Below, piece by piece: positions 8,065 through 17,471 of a stretch of 37,182 nucleotides of DNA; within the stretch, counting starts at the first letter, position 1; each line of letters opens with the position of its first letter. The notes under the pieces are model-generated. The model was given only the letters and a program-made list of their open reading frames with translations, did not search any database and was not told the origin of the DNA. The position numbers were made by a program, and so were the translations under genes. Source of the DNA: Gammaproteobacteria bacterium (GTDB lineage: Bacteria > Pseudomonadota > Gammaproteobacteria > SZUA-152); the NCBI GenBank assembly GCA_013151575.1, contig JAADHZ010000044.1, forward strand, positions 1 through 37,182, written 5' to 3'.

Positions 8065-8259
8065 ATTACCCCAGGTAAAAAAAATTACCGACGCTAAAGT
8101 TGATATTGGGGACAAAACCAGTTTTTCACACAAAGTTTCGGCCACACGATGCGTAGAAAATTTTTTAATGACCGCTAACCTTGCTGCAAGCTGAAAACAC
8201 CCGGCTGGGGCACGACCCCCGGCCCCGAAGCATGGCTGTAAATATGCTTTTAGCAAACT

Positions 8260-9204
8260 ATGATTGTAATGAGAGGCCCTGAAAGCAGACGTGTGCAGCG
8301 GCCCGTTATTGGAGACATTGTGAACCCGTTTTACTGGCTTAATTCTAAGTTTACCCACTGGCTGACCCGGGAGGAGGAGCTGACCGGGCTGCCGCAATGT
8401 GACTTTGAGCGACTGACGTTCGAACTACGACCGGGGGACGTGTTGCTGGTGGAGGGGCGGTCGCGGGTCAGCGAGGTCATCAAGACCATCACCCAAAGCC
8501 AGTGGACGCATTCGGCGCTGTACATCGGTCGTCTGCACGAGATTGAAGATGAGTCTACTCGTGAGCACGTGAGCTGGCTGTACGATGGCGAACCTAACGA
8601 TCAGTTGCTGATTGAACCCATGCTGGGCAAGGGCACCATCATCAGTAATATTCAGTGTTATGCTCATGACCATGTGCGCGTTTGCCGACCCACCAGCCTC
8701 GCACGGCATGATGCCAGCAAGGTGGTGGCGTTTGCGGTCAAGCACCTGGGGCGTGATTACGATATGCGCCACCTGCTGGATTTGGCGCGGTTTTTATTTC
8801 CCTACGGGGTGATACCCCGGCGCTGGCGCTCTTCCCTGTTTGAGCACAGGGTAGGACTGCCGACGCGCACGGTGTGTTCAACCATGATTGGGGCGGCTTT
8901 TTCATCGGTGCATTTTCCCATTTTGCCGGTGGTGCACCGACAGGAAAACGGTGAGATCAAACTCTACCGACGTAACCCCCGGCTGTATGTGCCACGGGAT
9001 TTTGATATCTCGCCGTATTTCGAAATCCTGAAGTACCCGTTGCTAGGGCTAGATGATCTTGCCGTTTATCGGCAATTGCCGTGGGACACCGACGGCGTGA
9101 TGTGTAACGATGAGAACGAATGTTTTATTCCTGCGAGTGCGGGGCCCGACGGGAAGGCCGTGGCGGTAGCGGCGCAGCCATCATCAAAAGAGACGGATGC
9201 CTAA
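8260..9204 (+). CDS. Permuted NlpC/P60 (YiiX/YaeF-like) papain-fold protein
   Basis: This 314-residue protein has the features of the circularly permuted NlpC/P60 family (YiiX/YaeF, poxvirus G6-like). RPGDVLLVEG is followed by WTHSALYIG with the likely catalytic His84, then LLIEPM with Glu119, then TVCSTMIG with Cys206. The order His before Cys marks the permuted fold. Such proteins are suspected amidases, peptidases or acyltransferases acting on lipids or peptides; the substrate is unknown. No signal peptide is seen. ATG 8260 and ATG 8269 lack a ribosome-binding site. GTG 8320 in the same frame follows GGAGA by four bases, and VNPFYWLNSKF may be the true N-terminus. Confidence 0.8.
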   Translation: MIVMRGPESRRVQRPVIGDIVNPFYWLNSKFTHWLTREEELTGLPQCDFERLTFELRPGDVLLVEGRSRVSEVIKTITQSQWTHSALYIGRLHEIEDESTREHVSWLYDGEPNDQLLIEPMLGKGTIISNIQCYAHDHVRVCRPTSLARHDASKVVAFAVKHLGRDYDMRHLLDLARFLFPYGVIPRRWRSSLFEHRVGLPTRTVCSTMIGAAFSSVHFPILPVVHRQENGEIKLYRRNPRLYVPRDFDISPYFEILKYPLLGLDDLAVYRQLPWDTDGVMCNDENECFIPASAGPDGKAVAVAAQPSSKETDA

Positions 9205-9246
9205 TCTACGATAAAAAGTTAACGGGACAACACGGGCACTAACGAA

Positions 9247-9552
9247 GTGAAAGAAACATTACTTGTCTTTTTATTGTTTGCATTATCCCACCCCGTATGG
9301 GCTAAAAAATATGACCCACCAACATTAGATGTCATGAAAGCCGTCCAGGTGGCAAAGACTTACGTCACTAATAATCATATTGAAATTAGTGATGCATCTT
9401 TCGTTTCTGAGGTCATGTATAAAAATATTTATAATGAATACGAGCCCGCGTACTGGAGTGTAAAATGGCATATTGTGCCAAGGGTGAAAGGTCGTTATTT
9501 TGAAATAAAAATATACAATAATGGAAAAATAAAACCACAATATGGCAAGTAG
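9247..9552 (+). CDS. Small exported protein of unknown function, AT-rich
   Basis: This 101-residue protein starts at GTG 9247 and has a convincing signal peptide, MKETLLVFLLFALSHPVWA, with cleavage probably before KKYDPP. The mature part is about 82 residues, rich in Tyr, Lys and Asn, with no motif I recognise. Its base composition is clearly more AT-rich than the genes on either side, which suggests recent acquisition. There is no strong ribosome-binding site. It lies between the YiiX-like gene and the fad cluster, on the same strand as both. A 7-bp inverted repeat, AGGCACA (9551-9557) and TGTGCCT (9591-9597), follows the stop. Confidence 0.65.
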   Translation: MKETLLVFLLFALSHPVWAKKYDPPTLDVMKAVQVAKTYVTNNHIEISDASFVSEVMYKNIYNEYEPAYWSVKWHIVPRVKGRYFEIKIYNNGKIKPQYGK

Positions 9553-9613
9553 GCACAAAGTAAGTAGTTAAACCAGATTGGCTCAAAAGATGTGCCTCCT
9601 CGTTAACTCAAAC

Positions 9614-9635
9614 GTTAGATAACAGTTAGACAACA
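9614..9635. promoter_or_regulatory. Tandem 11-bp repeat just upstream of fadE
   Basis: GTTAGATAACA (9614-9624) is followed directly by GTTAGACAACA (9625-9635), two copies with one difference, about one helical turn apart and ending 15 bases before the fadE start. The first copy overlaps an imperfect dyad at 9602-9623 (GTTA...TAAC). A regulator binding repeated half-sites on one DNA face is possible; no known consensus is claimed. Confidence 0.35.
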
Positions 9636-9650
9636 ACAGGTTAAATAATC

Positions 9651-12107
9651 ATGTCCAATACGGCCATTTATTTGCTGACGATGTTTTTCGCCACTGGCGC
9701 GCTTTTTTATCTGCGCGTATCTCTGCTGCCAAGCAGCCTGATTCTTGCGACCCTACTGGTGATATGGGGATTGTGGGGCGGCCTCGGCGGCGCCTTGCTG
9801 ATTTTCAGCGGATTGCTGTTTGTTGCGATCCTCGTACCGCTGAATATTCCCGCCATCCGCCGCAGCCTGGTCAGTGATCAACTGCTGATGGTGTTCCGAA
9901 AACTGATGCCCGCCATGTCGAGCACCGAGCGCGAGGCGCTGGAGGCTGGCAGCGTGTGGTGGGACGGCGAACTGTTTTCCGGGCGTCCGCGCTGGTCAAA
10001 ACTAATGGACACCCCTGCCCCCTCGCTGTCGCCGGAGGAGCAGGCCTTTCTCGATGGCCCGGTGGAAACCCTGTGCGGGATGATCGACGACTGGACCATC
10101 ACCGAGCGGGACCGGGACCTGCCCCCGGAACTCTGGGATTTTCTCAAGCAGCAGGGATTTTTCGGCATGATTATCCCCCGTCGTTACGGCGGGCTGGAGT
10201 TTTCCGCATTGGCGCACTCCGCGGTGGTCATGAAAGTTGCTGGGCGCTCCATTACCACCGCAGTGACAGTGATGGTGCCCAACTCGTTGGGCCCGGCGGA
10301 GCTACTGTTGCGCTACGGCACCGAGGCGCAAAAAGATCACTACCTACCGCGTCTCGCCACCGGTGAAGATGTGCCCTGTTTTGCGTTGACCTCCCCGGAG
10401 GCCGGTTCCGACGCAGCATCGATGGTGGACAGCGGCGTACTGTGTCGCGGTGAGTTCAACGGTGAAAAAAACGTGCTGGGCATTCGCCTGAATTGGGAAA
10501 AACGCTACATTACATTAGGCCCGGTGGCGACGGTGCTGGGTCTGGCATTCAAGCTGCACGACCCCGACCATCTGCTGGGCGAAAAAGAAGCACTGGGCAT
10601 CACCTGTGCGTTGATTCCCACCGACACCCCCGGCGTGGAAATCGGCTCCCGTCACTTCCCGCTCAACCAAGCCTTCATGAACGGGCCTAATCGCGGCAAG
10701 GACGTATTCATTCCCGCAGACTGGATCATCGGCGGCGTCGAGCACGCGGGTGACGGCTGGCGCATGCTGATGGAATGTCTGGCCGCCGGGCGTTCCATTT
10801 CCCTGCCGGCGTTGTCCACCGGGGCTGGTAAATTGGTGTCCCGCAGCACCGGCGCCTACGCGCGGGTACGCACTCAATTCAAAACCCCCATTGGCCGCTT
10901 CGAGGGCGTGGAAGAAGTGCTGGCGCGGATCGCAGGCCTGACCTACATGATGGACGCCGCCCGCACCCTGACGGCATCGGCAGTGGATCTGGGGGAAAGC
11001 CCCGCCGTGATTTCCGCCGTAGTAAAGTACCAGCTCACCGAAGCCATGCGCCAAGTGGTCAATGACGCCATGGACGTGCAGGGCGGCAGCGGTATCTGCA
11101 TGGGTCCACGCAACCTGCTGGGGCGCATGTACCAGGCCGTGCCCATTAGCATCACCGTGGAGGGTGCCAACATTCTCACCCGCAGCCTGATCATCTTTGG
11201 GCAGGGGGCCGTTCGTTGTCATCCCTATGTATTCAAGGAAATGCAGGCCGTGGCCAGTGGTGACAAAGTGGCCTTTGACCGGGCCCTGTTCGGGCATATT
11301 GGCTTTGCCGCCAGCAATGCCGTTCGCAGCCTGTGGCTGGGGCTCACTGGCGCACGATTCACCTGCGCGCCGGTGCGCGGAGGAACTCAGCGGGACTATC
11401 AGCGTTGTTTCCAGCAACTGACTCGCATGAGCGCCGCCTTCGCGCTGGTCGCCGACATGTCCCTGCTGGTATTGGGCGGCAGCCTGAAACGACGGGAAAA
11501 ACTCTCAGGCCGGTTAGCCGACGTGTTGGGCCAACTGTATCTGGCCTCCGCCTCCCTCAAGCGCTTCGAAGATCAGGGCCGCCCCCCTGAAGACCAGCCA
11601 CTGCTGCAATGGGCCTGCGAGCACGCCCTGTATGAAATGCAGGGCAGCCTCAACGGTCTGCTAAAAAACTTCCCCAACCGGCCGGTGGCCTGGCTGATGC
11701 GGCGGCTGGTGTTCCCATTAGGCAAACCTTATGCTGGCCCTTCTGACGCCCTCGGACATCGTTGCGCCGACATCCTATTGAGCCCCTCAAAAACACGTGA
11801 CCGGCTCACCCGAGGCATGTTTGTACCGAACGATGCCGAACCTGGGATCGGGCTTCTGGAACGGGCGTTGGAAGCACGAGTGGCCCTAGCGCCAGTGGAG
11901 AAAACAGTGCGGGCTGCGGTCAACCGAGGCGAGCTGGATCGCGCCGCAGAACCTGAATTGATGGCGCAGGCCGTGGAACGGCATGTCATTGATGAGCAAC
12001 AATACCAGCAGTGGCAATCCACCCAGGTCCTGTGTCGCGAGGCCATCATGGTGGATGAGTTTGAGGCCAATTCTTTTGCCTGCAGGGGTGAAAAATCGGC
12101 GAGCTGA
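9651..12107 (+). CDS. fadE: Acyl-CoA dehydrogenase, FadE type
   Basis: This 818-residue protein is the membrane-associated FadE type, which introduces the trans-2 double bond into acyl-CoA in the first step of beta-oxidation and passes electrons to the ETF/quinone pool. Two hydrophobic segments (about residues 4-65) are followed by the acyl-CoA dehydrogenase fold, with IIPRRYGGLEFS, CFALTSPEAGSDA and VQGGSGICMG as recognisable family stretches. A long C-terminal FadE-specific region (DUF1974-like) covers about residues 530-800. The length matches E. coli FadE at about 814. The start ATG 9651 is preceded by ACAGG 10 bases upstream. It heads a same-strand cluster of fatty-acid degradation genes. 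Confidence 0.95.
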   Translation: MSNTAIYLLTMFFATGALFYLRVSLLPSSLILATLLVIWGLWGGLGGALLIFSGLLFVAILVPLNIPAIRRSLVSDQLLMVFRKLMPAMSSTEREALEAGSVWWDGELFSGRPRWSKLMDTPAPSLSPEEQAFLDGPVETLCGMIDDWTITERDRDLPPELWDFLKQQGFFGMIIPRRYGGLEFSALAHSAVVMKVAGRSITTAVTVMVPNSLGPAELLLRYGTEAQKDHYLPRLATGEDVPCFALTSPEAGSDAASMVDSGVLCRGEFNGEKNVLGIRLNWEKRYITLGPVATVLGLAFKLHDPDHLLGEKEALGITCALIPTDTPGVEIGSRHFPLNQAFMNGPNRGKDVFIPADWIIGGVEHAGDGWRMLMECLAAGRSISLPALSTGAGKLVSRSTGAYARVRTQFKTPIGRFEGVEEVLARIAGLTYMMDAARTLTASAVDLGESPAVISAVVKYQLTEAMRQVVNDAMDVQGGSGICMGPRNLLGRMYQAVPISITVEGANILTRSLIIFGQGAVRCHPYVFKEMQAVASGDKVAFDRALFGHIGFAASNAVRSLWLGLTGARFTCAPVRGGTQRDYQRCFQQLTRMSAAFALVADMSLLVLGGSLKRREKLSGRLADVLGQLYLASASLKRFEDQGRPPEDQPLLQWACEHALYEMQGSLNGLLKNFPNRPVAWLMRRLVFPLGKPYAGPSDALGHRCADILLSPSKTRDRLTRGMFVPNDAEPGIGLLERALEARVALAPVEKTVRAAVNRGELDRAAEPELMAQAVERHVIDEQQYQQWQSTQVLCREAIMVDEFEANSFACRGEKSAS

Positions 12108-12175
12108 GAGTAAGTTTCAACAGTGGCAACAAACCCGAACTAAAAATACTTAGCTGAAAAACTGAGGATGGCGTG

Positions 12176-13525
12176 ATGGCAGAAAATAAAAAAAAGGTGG
12201 AGGCCGTAAGCACGGCGAAAAGCGCGACAAAAACAGTGAGAAAGGTCGTGCGCCCGGTGTTTATTGTTGATGGTGCGCGAACCCCATTTTTGAAAGCGCG
12301 GGGAAAACCCGGCGTTTTCAATGCCGCCAATTTAGCCATGGGTGCGGGCCGCCCACTGATGGCGCGCCAACCTTTTGAACCGGGTGATCTGGATGAAGTG
12401 ATTATGGGCTGCGTGATGCCCGGCCCTGATGAGGCCAACATCGCACGCATTTTAGCCCTGCGTTTAGGCTGCGACAAACGTGTACCGGCGTGGACCGTGC
12501 AGCGCAATTGCGCCTCGGGCATGCAGGCGCTGGATTGCGCCGCACACAGCATCGCCCACGGCGGCGCAAATCTGGTGCTGGCAGGTGGAGTGGAATCCAT
12601 GAGCCATGCGCCGGTTTTGCTAGCGGAAACCATGGTGGTTTGGCTGGCAGGCTGGGCCCAGGCCCGCACGTTAGGCGCGCGGGTGAAGGCGTTGCAGCAA
12701 TTGCGCCCGGCGCACTTGAAACCAGTGATCGCCCTGCTGCGCGGGCTCACCGATCCGGTAGTGGGTTTGTCCATGGGGCAGACCGCAGAGATCCTCGCCC
12801 AGCGTTTTGACATCTCCCGCGAGCAAATGGATACCTACGCGGCACGCTCCCACCTCCGTCTGGCCACGGCACAGGACGAAGGCCATCTCGCAGAAATCGA
12901 AACCTTGTACGACACTCAAGGCCATTTTTACACCGAAGACGACGGTCTGCGCCGCGACAGCACGGCAACAAAACTGGCCACCCTGAAACCGGTATTCGAC
13001 CGGCCCTTCGGCAAGGTCACCGCGGGCAACAGCGCACAGGTCACTGACGGCGCTGCCATGTTGATTCTCGCCTCCGAAGCGGCGGTGAAAAAATGGGACC
13101 TGCCCGTGCTCGGGCGTATCGCCGACAGTGAATGGGCAGGGCTGGAGCCCGCGCAAATGGGGCTGGGACCGGTGCATGCCACGACCCCCATCCTTCAGCG
13201 TCACAAATTTGGGCTGGAAGATATCGACTACTGGGAAATCAACGAAGCCTTCGCCACCCAGGTGCTGGCCTGCCTCGAAGCCTGGAAAGACAATCAATAC
13301 TGTCGTGATGAATTGCACCTTCCCGATGCCATGGGCGAGCTGGACCCATCCCGTCTCAACGTGGACGGCGGCGGCGTGAGCCTCGGCCACCCGGTGGGGG
13401 CGAGCGGTGCGCGCATTGTGTTGCATTTGCTGCACGTAATGGAGCGCAATGCCGCGAAACGAGGGGTCGCTAGCCTGTGTATCGGCGGTGGCCAGGGTGG
13501 TGCAATGTTGGTGGAGAGGGACTGA
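12176..13525 (+). CDS. fadI: Acetyl-CoA C-acyltransferase, FadI type (3-ketoacyl-CoA thiolase)
   Basis: This 449-residue protein cleaves 3-ketoacyl-CoA with free CoA, the last step of beta-oxidation. The nucleophile lies in RNCASGMQ (Cys112). The other thiolase signatures are NEAFATQ, GHPVGASGAR with the catalytic His, and CIGGGQGGA with the second Cys, all in the usual order. Length and the lysine-rich N-terminus fit the long FadI type rather than the shorter FadA. I chose ATG 12176 because GAGGA lies 7 bases upstream; an in-frame GTG at 12173 is also possible. The stop overlaps the next start in TGATG, so translation of the FadJ-type gene is probably coupled. Confidence 0.93.
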   Translation: MAENKKKVEAVSTAKSATKTVRKVVRPVFIVDGARTPFLKARGKPGVFNAANLAMGAGRPLMARQPFEPGDLDEVIMGCVMPGPDEANIARILALRLGCDKRVPAWTVQRNCASGMQALDCAAHSIAHGGANLVLAGGVESMSHAPVLLAETMVVWLAGWAQARTLGARVKALQQLRPAHLKPVIALLRGLTDPVVGLSMGQTAEILAQRFDISREQMDTYAARSHLRLATAQDEGHLAEIETLYDTQGHFYTEDDGLRRDSTATKLATLKPVFDRPFGKVTAGNSAQVTDGAAMLILASEAAVKKWDLPVLGRIADSEWAGLEPAQMGLGPVHATTPILQRHKFGLEDIDYWEINEAFATQVLACLEAWKDNQYCRDELHLPDAMGELDPSRLNVDGGGVSLGHPVGASGARIVLHLLHVMERNAAKRGVASLCIGGGQGGAMLVERD

Positions 13526-15606
13526 TGACTGATCAAATGACGGAAAAAGAAATGGAAAGTGAGACAACCGAAGAAGTCACGAGTGAAAACAGCTACCAGC
13601 ACTGGCGGCTGGTGGTCGACGAACAGAACATCGCCTGGGCGCATCTGGACCGTGCCGACGCAGCAGCGAATACACTGAACCGTGAGGTCGTGACGGAGCT
13701 GGACACCATCCTCGACCAACTGGAAACCGATAGACCTCGGGGGCTGGTGATTCTGTCGGATAAGCCCAACGGATTTATCGCCGGTGCTGACATCACCGAA
13801 TTCACCGCCATTGAAAATGAACAGCAGGCCCGCGAATTAATTCGCCGGGTCCAGGGGATCATCAACCGCATCGAAGACGCGCATTATCCCAGCGTAGCGC
13901 TGATTCACGGTTTTTGCCTCGGTGGCGGGCTGGAGCTGGCTCTGGGTTGCCACTACCGCATCGCGGACGACGATGCTGCCACTCGCCTCGGCCTGCCGGA
14001 AGTTCAGCTAGGCATTCATCCCGGTTTTGGCGGCGCGGCACGTTTACCCCTGCTGATCGGCGCACCGGCCGCCATGGACTTGATGTTAACCGGCCGAACG
14101 GTGAGCGCCCGAGCAGCAAAAAAACTGGGCATCGTGGACTACGCCGTGCCCAACCGGCATCTGCTGGCTGCCGCAACCAGCGTCATTTTGAAGCCCCCCC
14201 CAAAGGCCCACGCTACTGGCTGGCGTGGCCTCAGCAATCACTCCCTGGTGCGGCCGCTGCTGGCACGCGTCATGCGCAAAAAACTGGCGGCAAAAGCATC
14301 GCCTCAGCACTATCCCGCACCCTTTGCATTACTGGACCTGTGGTCCAAACACGGCGCAGACAAACAAGCCATGCTGCGCGGTGAGGAGCACTCGGTAGCC
14401 CAGCTGGTGCTGGGCGATACCGCGCAAAATTTGATTCGGGTATTTTTCCTGCAAGAACAGCTCAAATCACAAGGCGACAAAAAACTCATTTCCCCCAAAC
14501 GCGTGCACATTGTTGGTGGTGGCGTCATGGGTGGGGATATCGCCGCTTGGTGTGCCCTACGCGGTATGAAGGTCACCGTGCAGGATCGTAGCGAGGAAAC
14601 CCTGGCACGGATGTTTCAGCGTGCCGCCAAACTGTACAAGAAGAAACTCAAGCAGCCGCGCCTGGTACAGGAGGTACTGGACCGATTGTCTCCGGATATT
14701 GACGGCTTGGGCGTGGCACAGGCCGATGTGGTGATCGAAGCCATCTTCGAAAATGCAGAGGCCAAGCAGGCCCTGTATCGGGAGCTTGAACCCCGCATGA
14801 AACCCGACGCCGTGTTGGCCACCAATACCTCCAGCATCCCACTGCAGGTACTGAGTGAAGGGCTGGAAAGGCCGGAACGGTTGGTAGGCATTCACTTCTT
14901 CAATCCGGTCGCAAAGATGCAACTGGTGGAAATTGTCACCGCGCCCAACACGGACCCGGCCGTTGCCGCTAAGGCTGCCGCATTCACCCGGCACATCGAC
15001 CGACTCCCCCTGTTCGTGACATCCAGCCCCGGATTTCTGGTGAACCGGGTGTTGATGCCCTATTTGCTGGAAGCGGTGGTGCTGGAGTCCGAGGGCATCA
15101 GCCCACAGGTGATCGACCAAGCGGCCCGAGACTTCGGCATGCCCATGGGGCCCATGGCATTAGCTGACTCGGTGGGGCTGGATATTTGTTTGTCGGTGGC
15201 AGAAATATTGTCGCAGAAACTCGGCGTAGAGGTGCCGCCGCGCTTGCGCAGCCTGGTGGAGGCTGGGCATCTGGGATGCAAATCCGGGCAGGGGTTTTAT
15301 CGCTACAAAAATGGCCAACCAGAGCGGGCCAAAGCAGGCTGGGCGGATTTCCGCCCCCCGAATTTGGAAGACCGATTGATGCTGCGCATGCTGAACGAAT
15401 CCCGTGCCTGCCTGCGCGAAGGCGTTGTTAAAAATGCGGACCTGCTGGATGCCGGGGTGATTTTTGGCACCGGTTTCGCACCGTTTCGTGGCGGCCCCAT
15501 GCACCACATCGAACAGAGCAGCGCCGATGCCTTGCTGGAAAAAATGCAGGCTTTACGCGAAAGCGAAGGCGAGCGCTTTCAAGCCGATCCCAGTTGGTCA
15601 ACATGA
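13525..15606 (+). CDS. fadJ: Multifunctional enoyl-CoA hydratase / 3-hydroxyacyl-CoA dehydrogenase, FadJ type
   Basis: This 693-residue fusion catalyses hydration of trans-2-enoyl-CoA and NAD-dependent oxidation of the 3-hydroxyacyl-CoA. The hydratase domain covers about residues 25-220, with oxyanion region FIAGADI and catalytic glutamates Glu137 (GGGLELAL) and Glu159 (LGLPEVQLG). The NAD-binding domain begins near residue 327 with VHIVGGGVMGGDIA. The dehydrogenase signature is LVGIHFFNP, which contains the catalytic His, and GFLVNRVLMPYL starts the C-terminal helical domain. The start ATG 13525 overlaps the thiolase stop and follows GGAGAGGG. A frame extension to 13477 lies inside the thiolase gene and is rejected. 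Together with the FadI-type partner it would form the trifunctional complex. Confidence 0.93.
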   Translation: MTDQMTEKEMESETTEEVTSENSYQHWRLVVDEQNIAWAHLDRADAAANTLNREVVTELDTILDQLETDRPRGLVILSDKPNGFIAGADITEFTAIENEQQARELIRRVQGIINRIEDAHYPSVALIHGFCLGGGLELALGCHYRIADDDAATRLGLPEVQLGIHPGFGGAARLPLLIGAPAAMDLMLTGRTVSARAAKKLGIVDYAVPNRHLLAAATSVILKPPPKAHATGWRGLSNHSLVRPLLARVMRKKLAAKASPQHYPAPFALLDLWSKHGADKQAMLRGEEHSVAQLVLGDTAQNLIRVFFLQEQLKSQGDKKLISPKRVHIVGGGVMGGDIAAWCALRGMKVTVQDRSEETLARMFQRAAKLYKKKLKQPRLVQEVLDRLSPDIDGLGVAQADVVIEAIFENAEAKQALYRELEPRMKPDAVLATNTSSIPLQVLSEGLERPERLVGIHFFNPVAKMQLVEIVTAPNTDPAVAAKAAAFTRHIDRLPLFVTSSPGFLVNRVLMPYLLEAVVLESEGISPQVIDQAARDFGMPMGPMALADSVGLDICLSVAEILSQKLGVEVPPRLRSLVEAGHLGCKSGQGFYRYKNGQPERAKAGWADFRPPNLEDRLMLRMLNESRACLREGVVKNADLLDAGVIFGTGFAPFRGGPMHHIEQSSADALLEKMQALRESEGERFQADPSWST

Positions 15607-15683
15607 TAGAGCCCCAGTGTTTCCAACGATCAAAAAGACTGGTGCCAAACTGTCAATAATCGCTTCACGGAAGGGTGCTCACC

Positions 15684-17471
15684 ATGAATAACGTATCGCT
15701 AGATGTCATTCCCATGGACGAGGTGGGCAGCCTTTTCGGCCTGTTTCAGGAGCGTGTGCGCCGCACTCCGGAAAGTGCGGCATACCGGAGCTTCGATGCC
15801 CACACTTCCCGTTGGCGCGAGTACACCTGGACCCAAGCGGCCGCTGAGGTCGCGGCGATACAAACCGCCCTCGCAAAGGAGGGTTTACAGCGGGGGGATC
15901 GCGTTGGTTTGATGTTGCGCAACTGTCCGCAATGGGTTTTCTTTGAACAAGCAGCATTGGGGCTGGGGCTGGTGGTCGTGCCGCTGTACACCAATGATCG
16001 CGCGGAAAATTTGGCCTACGTATTACAGGATGCCGGGGTGAAGTTATTGATGCTGGAGGGCCAGTCCACCCTGGATGACCTGGTGCCCATCGGCGCCCAG
16101 CTCGGTGGGCTGACACGGCTGGTGTCGTTACAGAAAATTGAAGGCGAGTCAGCTTACCCCCGCTTATTGTCCTTGTCCGAATGGACCGAAGGCAACACCG
16201 GCGCACTGCAAAACGTCGGCCTTGATATGGATGATTTGGCGACGCTAGTGTACACCTCCGGCACCACCGGCCGCCCCAAGGGCGTGATGCTGAGCCATCG
16301 GAATATTCTGTTCAATGTTGATGCCGCCTTGCAGGCGTTTGATATTTACACGGATGATGTTTTTCTTTCCTTTTTACCTCTGTCGCACATGCTGGAACGC
16401 TCCCTGGGGGAATACATTCCCATTATGGCGGGCAGCACGGTGGCTTTTGCACGTTCGGTGCAGGATCTGGCGGAGGATTTGTTAAGTCAGCATCCCACTG
16501 TGCTGGTGTCCGTGCCGCGCATTTACGAACGGGTGTACAACAAAATTCACAGCCAGCTCGAAAGCAAATCACCGCTGGCGCAGCGTCTGTTTCATGCTGC
16601 CGTGGAAACCGGTTGGCGGCGTTTCGAAAACGGAGGCGGTGGTGGGCTTGCTTGGCCAGTGTTGAAAAAACTGGTGGCCAGCAAAATCATGGACAAACTG
16701 GGCGGGCGTCTGCGACTGGCTATTTGCGGTGGAGCGGCGCTGTCGCCGGAAGTGGCGAAAACCTTTATTGGCCTGGGCCTGAATTTATTGCAGGGTTATG
16801 GGCTGACTGAAACCAGCCCCATCATCAGCGGCAATCGTATGGACAATAACAAACCGGAAACAGTGGGCGAGGCTCTGCCAGGTGTCGAGGCGAAACTGGG
16901 CGCCGATGACGAATTGCTGACCCGTAGCCCGTCGGTGATGATGGGGTACTGGAATAATCCCGATGCGACAAAGGAAATAATTGATGACGACGGCTGGCTG
17001 CACACCGGCGATAAAGTCCGCTTCGATGGCAAGCACATCCGCATCACCGGTCGCCTGAAAGAAATCATCGTGTTATCCAACGGGGAAAAGGTGCCACCCG
17101 CGGACATGGAAGGTGCCATCACCCTGAATCCCATGATTGAGCAGGCTCTGGTGGTCGGAGAAGGCCGCCCTTTTTTGGTGGCATTGCTGGTACTGGATAA
17201 ACAAGCCTGGGCACGGAAAGCCGAGCAGCTGGGGCTGGATATCTCCTCTCCGGAAAGCCTGCGCGACCCGGAGGCAAAAAAATGGCTGCTGTCGAATGTT
17301 GCCGGACAAATCAAGGACTTTCCGGGTTACGCCAAGGTGCGCGCCGTGGATTTGCAGCTGGAGCCTTGGGCCATCAAAAACGCGACCCTGACGCCGACCA
17401 TGAAATTACGCCGTTCCGTCATTATCAAAAACAACGAGGAACGCATTGCCCAAATGTATGACGGACACTAA
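15684..17471 (+). CDS. Long-chain acyl-CoA synthetase (AMP-forming)
   Basis: This 595-residue adenylate-forming enzyme activates fatty acids with ATP and CoA. The P-loop-like motif is YTSGTTGRPKGVMLSHRN (about residues 190-208). LQGYGLTETSP and GWLHTGDKVRFDGKH are the later adenylation motifs, and GRLKEIIVLSNGEKVPP is the hinge region. It belongs to the long-chain (FadD15/ACSL-like) group with the longer linker rather than to acetate or aromatic ligases. ATG 15684 is preferred because GGAAGGG lies 8 bases upstream; GTG 15675 is in frame but overlaps that site. It is 77 bases downstream of the FadJ-type gene on the same strand, and overlaps the thioesterase gene by 14 bases. Confidence 0.9.
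   Translation: MNNVSLDVIPMDEVGSLFGLFQERVRRTPESAAYRSFDAHTSRWREYTWTQAAAEVAAIQTALAKEGLQRGDRVGLMLRNCPQWVFFEQAALGLGLVVVPLYTNDRAENLAYVLQDAGVKLLMLEGQSTLDDLVPIGAQLGGLTRLVSLQKIEGESAYPRLLSLSEWTEGNTGALQNVGLDMDDLATLVYTSGTTGRPKGVMLSHRNILFNVDAALQAFDIYTDDVFLSFLPLSHMLERSLGEYIPIMAGSTVAFARSVQDLAEDLLSQHPTVLVSVPRIYERVYNKIHSQLESKSPLAQRLFHAAVETGWRRFENGGGGGLAWPVLKKLVASKIMDKLGGRLRLAICGGAALSPEVAKTFIGLGLNLLQGYGLTETSPIISGNRMDNNKPETVGEALPGVEAKLGADDELLTRSPSVMMGYWNNPDATKEIIDDDGWLHTGDKVRFDGKHIRITGRLKEIIVLSNGEKVPPADMEGAITLNPMIEQALVVGEGRPFLVALLVLDKQAWARKAEQLGLDISSPESLRDPEAKKWLLSNVAGQIKDFPGYAKVRAVDLQLEPWAIKNATLTPTMKLRRSVIIKNNEERIAQMYDGH

Noticed and set aside
8065-8397. N-terminal extension of the Bax-like protein
   Set aside because: It overlaps the divergent YiiX-like gene, has no family character and would bury the signal peptide far inside the protein.
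9553-9650. Integron attC site after the small AT-rich gene
   Set aside because: GTTAGAC and GTTAGAT match the GTTRRRY core, but no matching RYYYAAC partner at the right distance, no integrase and no second cassette were found.
10515-11417. A 300-residue open frame antisense to fadE
   Set aside because: It lies wholly inside the well-supported fadE gene, has no recognisable motif, and is expected in GC-rich coding DNA.
12671-13567. A 298-residue open frame antisense to the thiolase gene
   Set aside because: It overlaps the FadI-type coding region with its catalytic motifs and is low-complexity in character, a shadow frame.
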